DNA of 37,300 bases from Archaeoglobaceae archaeon (GTDB lineage: Archaea; Halobacteriota; Archaeoglobi; Archaeoglobales; Archaeoglobaceae), in contig WAKM01000005.1 of assembly GCA_015523335.1 (NCBI GenBank), positions 1 to 37,300 on the forward strand. Direction: 5' to 3'. Positions 31,807-37,300 of this stretch are shown here, one piece after another (position 1 is the first letter of the stretch; each line of letters opens with the position of its first letter). The notes under the pieces are model-generated. The model searched no databases. It was not told the DNA's origin and was given only the letters and a program-made list of their open reading frames with translations. Both the position numbers and the translations under genes were made by a program.

Positions 31807-33639
31807 TTGGTTTATAACGGTGAAAATCCGAGAGGCAATGAAAAAGCTTTAGCGACAGTTTTTGCGAATACTGTAATCGTTCTGACCGTAATAACGGCGG
31901 TTCTGATCTTGCTCACCAATACGGCGTCGGCTCTAACTTATGAAGACAAGCCGAACGTAACGGCTTATATCGTCGGTTCTAATCATCTAACGAGGGGTGA
32001 TTACGAAATCCTGAATGTGGTGGTTTACAATCCGGCGGAGAGGAAAAAGGTGGATTATATAGATGAGGAAGAGTCGATGTTTTTCTCCGGCAAGGAAAAC
32101 ATGTTATTTACCGCTTACAATGTCGAATTAAAGCTCGAAGGTAATGGGTATGTAGAGGTCAAAACGCCGGAGCAGAAGATTCCCGCTCTACCGCCCTTTA
32201 AACCCGTTCATTTGCAATTCGTCGTTAAGGTAAATGACGATGCTAAGACCGGCGAATATCAGCTAAAACTGAAGGTCAAGTTTGACAGAATAGACGGCTT
32301 GGAGTATCTCGACACATATCCGCCACAGGAGGTTCCAGTTCAGAAGGTCGTAAGTGGAACAAACGAAACGGTAACGGAAGAATACAAGGTTCTAACTGAA
32401 GCTTACAAGATAAGGTATAAGGCGGTTTCTTTTGAGATCCCTCTAACCGTTTACGTTGAGGGGAAGAACGTAAGGCTTGAGATAGTCAATGTAAGTGCAG
32501 AAAACATGATCGGTAAGGGTAAAGGCAGAGTAATTGTTTGGGTCAAAAATGTCGGTGAGAAAACGGGGAGGAACGCATACCTAATTTTGGAAACACCTCC
32601 CGGCTTTACAGCTTCTGCCTTAGTTTCACAGCAGGCAAGTCCTATGCAAACTCCTTCTGCTATGCCAATGCCAACAATGGCTACCACCAAGCCAACGGCA
32701 GTGCAACCTACCGTGACAGCTTCAGCATCACAGCCAACATACTACATTGGCGATTTTAAGCCGGGCGAAGTCGCCAAAGCGGTCTTTTACGTCAAGGTAA
32801 ACGTCAGAGAAGAGGGGAACTACACATTCAAGGTTAGGGTGGTTTATCTAAACGAATATAATCAGACGGAACATAGCAACGAAGTTCCGTTTGGAGTTCA
32901 CGTTGCAAAAGCTCCCGATTTCAAAGTTAAATCCGTCCAAAGCAAAGTATACGTAAATACTAAGGGTAACGTGATCGTTAAGATAGTTCCGACAGTAGAT
33001 TTGAAAGACGTAAGTGTATATCTCTCAACAAGCCCACCGCTCTCTGTTCTGAGTGCTAAATACTACTTGGGCGATGTAAAGGCTGGAGAGGAGTACACAG
33101 CGGTTTTCAAGATTCAGGCTTCCAATGATGCTAAGCCCGTAACATATCCCGCTGAAATTAGGGTGAAGTATAGGTCGCTTGATGAATACTTCGAGAGCGA
33201 TCCTATGGAGATCGGTATAAAGGTAAATCCGAAGATGAAGCTGGAAGTCTACGGAACGCCGAAGATTCAGGCTGGTAGCGAGGCTGTAGTCAAGTGGACA
33301 GTCAAAAACGTTGGAAACTTTACAATCAGAGAAGCCACAGCAAGGCTAACGATAGTCGATCCGTTCTCGTCGAGCGACGATACAGCTTATATCGGCACAC
33401 TTAAGCCTGGAGAAACAGCCGTTGTAAAATTCAAACTTAAGGTTGATAGAGATGCTACTCCGAAGCTCTACGGACTTAATCTGGAAGTCAAGTACAAGGA
33501 TCCAGAAGACGAGTGGGCTATCAGCGAGCCTGTTAAGGCTGTTGTAGAAGTAACGCCGGCGAAAGCGCCTTACGGGCTAATTCCCGTGCTGATCTTTTTA
33601 GCTGTTGTTGTCGGATTGTTAGTTTGGAGGAGACGTTGA
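31807..33639 (+). CDS. COG1361-type surface protein with NEW3/CARDB-like repeats
   Basis: 610 residues from a TTG at 31807. A signal peptide (VFANTVIVLTVITAVLILLT, then NTASA) leads to repeated Ig-like domains. Several carry the pattern YYIGDFKPGEVAKAVFYVKV, YYLGDVKAGEEYTAVFKIQA and AYIGTLKPGETAVVKFKLKV. A Pro/Thr/Ala/Met linker lies at about 275-315. The C-terminus is a membrane helix with WRRR, so the chain is anchored with its bulk outside. GAGGTG 6 nt upstream supports the TTG start; a GTG at 31798 is the alternative but lies within that Shine-Dalgarno. In archaea such proteins accompany RND transporters, as here. Confidence 0.82.
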   Translation: MVYNGENPRGNEKALATVFANTVIVLTVITAVLILLTNTASALTYEDKPNVTAYIVGSNHLTRGDYEILNVVVYNPAERKKVDYIDEEESMFFSGKENMLFTAYNVELKLEGNGYVEVKTPEQKIPALPPFKPVHLQFVVKVNDDAKTGEYQLKLKVKFDRIDGLEYLDTYPPQEVPVQKVVSGTNETVTEEYKVLTEAYKIRYKAVSFEIPLTVYVEGKNVRLEIVNVSAENMIGKGKGRVIVWVKNVGEKTGRNAYLILETPPGFTASALVSQQASPMQTPSAMPMPTMATTKPTAVQPTVTASASQPTYYIGDFKPGEVAKAVFYVKVNVREEGNYTFKVRVVYLNEYNQTEHSNEVPFGVHVAKAPDFKVKSVQSKVYVNTKGNVIVKIVPTVDLKDVSVYLSTSPPLSVLSAKYYLGDVKAGEEYTAVFKIQASNDAKPVTYPAEIRVKYRSLDEYFESDPMEIGIKVNPKMKLEVYGTPKIQAGSEAVVKWTVKNVGNFTIREATARLTIVDPFSSSDDTAYIGTLKPGETAVVKFKLKVDRDATPKLYGLNLEVKYKDPEDEWAISEPVKAVVEVTPAKAPYGLIPVLIFLAVVVGLLVWRRR

Positions 33640-35864
33640 TGTTCGGAGAGTTCTTGGACAGAGCGGCGAGATTCATCGCAAGAAGACCGGGTTTAGTCAT
33701 TTCAGTTGTCTTAATATTTATCATACTCTCCGCGATCTCAGCTTCCAACCTAAAGTTCTCTCCGATGAAGTACGAGAACTACATACCGGCAGACGATAAA
33801 GTCCTGACACAGTACGATCTGTACAAGAAAGATTTCGGTGTAAGCGAGAATAACGTTGTTATCTTCGTCAGAGGGGACAACGTCCTGAACCGACAGGTTT
33901 ACGAGTACATGCTCATGCTGGGGAACAATCTAAAGCAGATCGACGGGGTTATCGATGTAATATCTCCCGCATCCGTAATCGTTAAAATTAATGGAAAACT
34001 ACCGCAGAACGAGGCTGTTCTCAGAGAGTTAAGTGAAAAATACGCTTCAAACTTGATAATTTCCCCAAGCTGGGCTATAATGGTCGTTAAGTTGTCTGAA
34101 ATGGATCAGAATAAATTAAACGAGATTGCAAATCAGATCGAGCAAGTCTTAGAATTTACACCAAAACCGGCTGGTGTGAACGTTGAGGCAACTGGAAATC
34201 CATTGCTTGACGTTCAGATAATAAAGAGTGTTCAGAGGAACATGAGGCTGACAGCCAACTTCTCGGTTGTATTGATGATTTTGATCCTTTTTACGATGTT
34301 CAGCGGTGTTGTCAGAAAAAAGAGGATGGCATTAATGCCCCTCGTTATGTCTGTAATGTCCGTAATTGTGGTTGTAGGTTTAATGCCAAGGCTGGGAATC
34401 AGAATGAACAGTTATCTCTCCTCAATGATTCCGATTCTGATCGGTTTGGCGATAGAATACGCCGCACAGGTTCAGAGCAGGTATGAGGAAGAGAGGTTGA
34501 AAGGTAAAAGTAAGGATGATGCTGTCGTTCTGGCGATCACAAGAACGGGTTTGGCGGTTTTAATGGCTATGCTTACCACCGTAATTGGATTTATGTCGAT
34601 GACAGCCCCCAAGATCCCCACTCTCGCTTGGTTCGGTATCTTGATGTCTTTGGGTTTGATAACAGCCTACTTACTTTCAATGACTTTCCTTCCAGCGATT
34701 TTGAAGATCACAGATAAGGAAGAAATTAAGGATGCTATCAGAAGTGAAAGAAAAATCGGATTGCTTGAACGAATGTTGGTATCGATCTCGAAAGTTACCG
34801 CTTCAAATCCCAAGAAGATTTTAGCCTTGGCGTTGGTGCTCATAATCCTCGGTAGTTACGCCAGCACGCAGGTTAAACTTGAAACCGACAGAAAGAAGTA
34901 TTTCCCGCAAGACCTCCCAGCGATAGTTAGATTCAAAGAACTTGAGAAAACGGTTGGTGGACAAAATACGTTTGTCGTAGTGCTGAGCTGTGATGAACTA
35001 AACGCTAAAACCCTCAAAAAGGCTGACGATCTGGCTAAATATGTCGTGGGGAGGGAGGATTTGGTATACGGCTACGATTCGCTGTCGAGTCTGATAAAGA
35101 AGTTATTCGGTAGGTTGCCAGATAACGATGCGGAACTGTCAATGATAATATCAAAGATACCTCACGAAGCGATTAAGCAGTATTATTCGGATGGATTGCT
35201 TGCAATCTACTTCAAGACTAACGCGGATACGCATGACAAGAGGTTGAAGCTTTGGGACAGCCTTAAAAAGGATGTTCAGTTCTTCGGCTGGCATGAGGGT
35301 TACCACGTAACGGGACAATCTATCGTGATGACCGAGATGGGTTTGGCGATGGTAAAAAGTCAGTTGATGATGACCCTCGTTGCCTACGTTCTAATAGTTA
35401 TCCTGCTCTTTGCGGTCTATCGGTCGATTAAGAGGGCGGTAACACCTTTGATTGCGATAACCACTGTAATCGGAGTCGTGAACTTGTTCATGTTCATTTT
35501 CGGTATCAAGCAGACGATGTTCTCAATCTCTATGAACTCGATAACGCTGGGTTTGGGTATAGACTTTTCAATCCATGTGACGGAGAGATACTTTGAAGAG
35601 AGGTTGAATTTTTCGCCAATTGACGCTGTAAGAAGGACAATTGAGAGAACGGGCAAGGCTATCGTCACTTCGGGTTTAACAATGGCTGGCGGATTTGGAG
35701 CTTTAGCCCTCTCAAACATTCCAGCCATCCACGATTTCGGTATCTTAGCTTTAGTTTCGATAATATTCAGCCTGATCTCAGCCCTGACGATAGTTCCAGC
35801 ATTCCTTATGGTAGCTGAAAGGTTTAGATTTAAGTTCTCGAACATGACTGTGGAGGTGAAGTAG
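33639..35864 (+). CDS. RND-superfamily transporter (MMPL/HAE3 type)
   Basis: 741 residues with the RND plan twice: a membrane helix (LVISVVLIFIILSAISAS), an outer loop of about 160 residues, then five helices, repeated once. The helix-4 motif of repeat 1 reads IGLAIEYAAQVQSRYEEE, with Glu where RND/MMPL proteins usually have Asp; repeat 2 has the expected LGLGIDFSIHVTERYFEE. Likely cargo is hydrophobic (lipid, pigment or drug) moved with the proton gradient. The ATG at 33639 overlaps the COG1361 stop by 1 nt (TGATG) with GGAGG upstream. Five extra residues from 33624 lie inside the previous gene. Confidence 0.85.
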   Translation: MFGEFLDRAARFIARRPGLVISVVLIFIILSAISASNLKFSPMKYENYIPADDKVLTQYDLYKKDFGVSENNVVIFVRGDNVLNRQVYEYMLMLGNNLKQIDGVIDVISPASVIVKINGKLPQNEAVLRELSEKYASNLIISPSWAIMVVKLSEMDQNKLNEIANQIEQVLEFTPKPAGVNVEATGNPLLDVQIIKSVQRNMRLTANFSVVLMILILFTMFSGVVRKKRMALMPLVMSVMSVIVVVGLMPRLGIRMNSYLSSMIPILIGLAIEYAAQVQSRYEEERLKGKSKDDAVVLAITRTGLAVLMAMLTTVIGFMSMTAPKIPTLAWFGILMSLGLITAYLLSMTFLPAILKITDKEEIKDAIRSERKIGLLERMLVSISKVTASNPKKILALALVLIILGSYASTQVKLETDRKKYFPQDLPAIVRFKELEKTVGGQNTFVVVLSCDELNAKTLKKADDLAKYVVGREDLVYGYDSLSSLIKKLFGRLPDNDAELSMIISKIPHEAIKQYYSDGLLAIYFKTNADTHDKRLKLWDSLKKDVQFFGWHEGYHVTGQSIVMTEMGLAMVKSQLMMTLVAYVLIVILLFAVYRSIKRAVTPLIAITTVIGVVNLFMFIFGIKQTMFSISMNSITLGLGIDFSIHVTERYFEERLNFSPIDAVRRTIERTGKAIVTSGLTMAGGFGALALSNIPAIHDFGILALVSIIFSLISALTIVPAFLMVAERFRFKFSNMTVEVK

Positions 35865-35866
35865 GT

Positions 35867-36349
35867 ATGAACATGGCTACGGTAATAATAAACATCTTCG
35901 CCCTTGGCTGTTTGATCTTTGCTTTTATTAAGGATCGGACTAAGGCAAGGATGGCGTTGATGATAGCGTTGAAGTCCTTTATCCGTGTTCTGCCTAATGT
36001 TGTAGCTATCGTAATCTTCATAGGTTTGCTTTTGGGTTTCGTGCCAAGGAGTGTGATTTCCAATATCGTCGGTGAGCAGGCTGGATTTAAGGGAATACTT
36101 GTTGTTGCAGTATTGGAAGCGATACTGTATATACCATCTTTAATTTCGTTTCCTTTAGCATCGTCCCTCCTCAAAAGCGGGGCATCTGTCACAGCAGTTG
36201 CTATTTTCATCACCACGTTGACCATGATAGGAGTCGTTACCTTACCTCTCGAAATAAGGGAATTGGGTAAAAAGATGGCTATACTCAGAAATGGGATGAG
36301 CTTCGTCATAGCAATCGTTATCGGACTTATTATGGGGTGGATACTATGA
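35867..36349 (+). CDS. Half-size permease, COG0701-like membrane protein
   Basis: 160 residues with four to five membrane helices. FVPRSVISNIVGEQAGFKGI and LYIPSLISFPLASSLLKSGA recall the COG0701/ArsP permease family, in which a full transporter has two such halves. Only one half is encoded, so it would have to dimerise. The start ATG follows a strong GGAGGTGA and lies 2 nt after the RND stop, so it belongs to the same operon. The substrate is unknown; an alternative ATG at 35873 would remove two residues. Confidence 0.7.
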   Translation: MNMATVIINIFALGCLIFAFIKDRTKARMALMIALKSFIRVLPNVVAIVIFIGLLLGFVPRSVISNIVGEQAGFKGILVVAVLEAILYIPSLISFPLASSLLKSGASVTAVAIFITTLTMIGVVTLPLEIRELGKKMAILRNGMSFVIAIVIGLIMGWIL

Positions 36350-36665
36350 AAGAAGCACTGAGAAAAGAACAGAGAAATTTTGCAAAGGAGATTGAAGCTA
36401 TAGCGAATCCAAACGACGCTAAGGTTTTCGTGTTTGAAAATTCCGATTTATATCAGTTTCACAAGTTCTTAAAGCGTAATCCGGTTCATCTATTGATTGG
36501 AAAGGTAAATATATCGCTGAGGCTGAGAAGATACCACTGCTTAGAGTTGGATTTCCAGTTTGCGATCGTTTCGGATATCACAGAAAACCCATGCTTGGAT
36601 ACGGCGGTGCTTTAAGGATTGCAGAGGAGATCGCGAATTTATTTGTGAGCGGTTGTTACGGCTAA
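36346..36665 (+). pseudogene. C-terminal remnant of a nitrogenase component 1-like protein, frameshifted
   Basis: Two frames together encode a piece of the NifD/K/E/N-like oxidoreductase family. The first, from the ATG at 36346 (ATGA overlap with the permease), gives DAKVFVFENSDLYQFHKFLK and PVHLLIGK. A single missing base near 36503 shifts the frame. The second then gives GKYIAEAEKIPLLRVGFPVC and DRFGYHRKPMLGYGGALRIA and ends at the TAA at 36663-36665. LLIGN-GKYIA, PLLRVGFPxxDRxGxHR and GYxGALRxxEEI are family hallmarks. The roughly 350 N-terminal residues of a full protein are absent. Its original role (nitrogenase, CfbD, methylthio-alkane reductase or other) cannot be decided. Confidence 0.75.
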
Positions 36666-36671
36666 AAAATT

Positions 36672-37241
36672 TTAAAGTTTTCCTCTGTAATGCTCCGTTG
36701 CGGGACAGCCTAAGCACTTCTCATTTTTAAACCTCTCGCAGATGTCGCATCTCACACCGCACGGGGCTTTCGACAACTTCTTACTTGCGACCACCTTTAC
36801 GTCCAAAAAGCTGTCGTAGTAGGTCTCCATTATCGGATAGAATTCGAACCTTCTGACTCCCTTCTGCGCCCTTAAAGAGCAACTCTCCAAACTTATGCTC
36901 TCAAGCGTGTGGTAGTCTTCAGCCCAAACGAGCGCGAAGAGGTTGAAGGAGCCGGTTGTGACGAAAAACTTTATAGCCCTTGGACAATTCTCGAACCTCT
37001 TTAAAAGCTCTCTTAGGGCTTTCCCGCTTTCAACCTCCATCGCTATTAAGGCGAGCTTTACGTCAAGCTTATCAACGTTTATAAGGGCTTTCACGCTCAT
37101 GATTCCCTTATCTATAAGGCTTTCAACCCTCTTCTTAGCACCCATGCTCGTTAAACCGACCTTTTTGGCTATCTCAACGAACGTCTTTCTTCCATCCTTC
37201 TGCAGTTCCTCCAAAATAACCCTGTCCTTTTCATCGATCAT
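36672..37241 (-). CDS. Lrp/AsnC-family regulator with C-terminal Cys cluster
   Basis: 189 residues. An N-terminal winged helix (MIDEKDRVILEELQKDGRKT, then EIAKKVGLTSMGAKKRVESL) and a RAM-like domain (about 55-145) are followed by a 30-residue tail with Cys161, Cys165, Cys168, Cys176 and Cys179. CGVRCDICERF and CLGCPATEHY resemble the metal-binding motif of DUF3795-type proteins. The tail could sense metal, redox state or a cluster. A TATA-like AGCATATTAG lies about 26 nt before the ATG, with an inverted repeat between them. Confidence 0.82.
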   Translation of the reverse strand: MIDEKDRVILEELQKDGRKTFVEIAKKVGLTSMGAKKRVESLIDKGIMSVKALINVDKLDVKLALIAMEVESGKALRELLKRFENCPRAIKFFVTTGSFNLFALVWAEDYHTLESISLESCSLRAQKGVRRFEFYPIMETYYDSFLDVKVVASKKLSKAPCGVRCDICERFKNEKCLGCPATEHYRGKL

Positions 37242-37245
37242 AGTC

Positions 37246-37262
37246 GGTTTAACTACTAAACC
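37246..37262. promoter_or_regulatory. Inverted repeat upstream of the Cys-tailed Lrp gene
   Basis: GGTTTA-ACTAC-TAAACC is a perfect 6-bp inverted repeat, 5-nt spacer, lying between the TATA-like box and the ATG at 37241. It is a plausible autoregulatory site for the Lrp protein. Confidence 0.4.
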
Positions 37263-37300
37263 CTAATATGCTTTTCTGTTTTTAATTTTGGGCTTTTAAT

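Noticed and set aside
1-37300. CRISPR arrays, insertion sequences, integrases, att sites and rRNA genes.
   Set aside because: No regularly spaced repeats, transposase motifs or rRNA-like sequence were seen. The accessory genes show no obvious base-composition break.

Overview
The window looks like a chromosomal segment of a hyperthermophilic euryarchaeon, most likely of the order Archaeoglobales. The evidence is the mix of genes: geranylgeranylglyceryl-phosphate synthase of the Archaeoglobus type next to a UbiA-family prenyltransferase, proteasome-activating nucleotidase next to an archaeal MBF1, uL1-uL10-P1 ribosomal genes, SRP19, a C/D box sRNA, neelaredoxin and rubrerythrins, a small sulfite reductase and Bat-type regulators. 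Genes are packed tightly, with many 1-4 nt overlaps and no gene-free stretch above about 210 nt. Many genes appear leaderless, with a TATA-like box about 25-27 nt before the start codon. Others, mostly inside operons, have a GAGGTG or GGAGG Shine-Dalgarno.

Layout. 1-4.3 kb (+): aminotransferase, a Rad55/KaiC-like ATPase, then a coupled run CBS-ParB protein / hisE / SRP19 / tRNA-G10 methyltransferase joined by ATGA overlaps. 4.4-5.9 kb (+): DUF47 regulator plus PiT phosphate permease. 5.9-8.1 kb: ADP-ribosylglycohydrolase (-) and aroA (+) from one divergent promoter. 8.1-11.6 kb: signal peptidase and LysE-type exporter (-), divergent from GGGP synthase, DGGGP synthase and a DUF2148 protein (+). 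11.6-15.7 kb: LEA14-like lipoprotein (-), glyA (+), then asd with a decayed hepT/mntA toxin-antitoxin pair (-). 15.8-18.6 kb (+): an unrecognised protein, a DUF2298 membrane protein and a C/D box sRNA. 18.6-22.7 kb: uL1-uL10-P1 operon with an uL1-binding-site-like leader and PAN (-), MBF1 (+). 22.7-26.3 kb: peroxiredoxin, two rubrerythrins, superoxide reductase and a radical SAM protein (-), with a divergent Lrp regulator. 26.2-29.8 kb: HEAT protein and two Dpp-type ATPases (-), an unrecognised membrane protein (+), a 63-residue ferritin-like protein (-). 29.9-31.7 kb: two paralogous Bat-type regulators around a small sulfite reductase. 31.8-36.7 kb (+): COG1361 surface protein, RND/MMPL transporter, half-size permease and a broken nitrogenase-like fragment. 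36.7-37.2 kb (-): Lrp regulator with a Cys-rich tail.

How the parts work together. The core blocks serve amino-acid synthesis (histidine, aromatic, aspartate family, glycine/serine), ether lipids, phosphate uptake, ribosome/SRP/tRNA maturation and protein quality control. The accessory part (about 22.7-37.2 kb) is dominated by oxygen and sulfur chemistry, membrane export and local regulators. The most distinctive observations are the uL1-type mRNA hairpin in front of rpl1, the C/D box sRNA after the DUF2298 gene, a 57-nt identical tract shared by the uL10 and P1 genes, single TATA elements serving two divergent leaderless genes, and two frameshifted genes (hepT and a nitrogenase component 1 relative).
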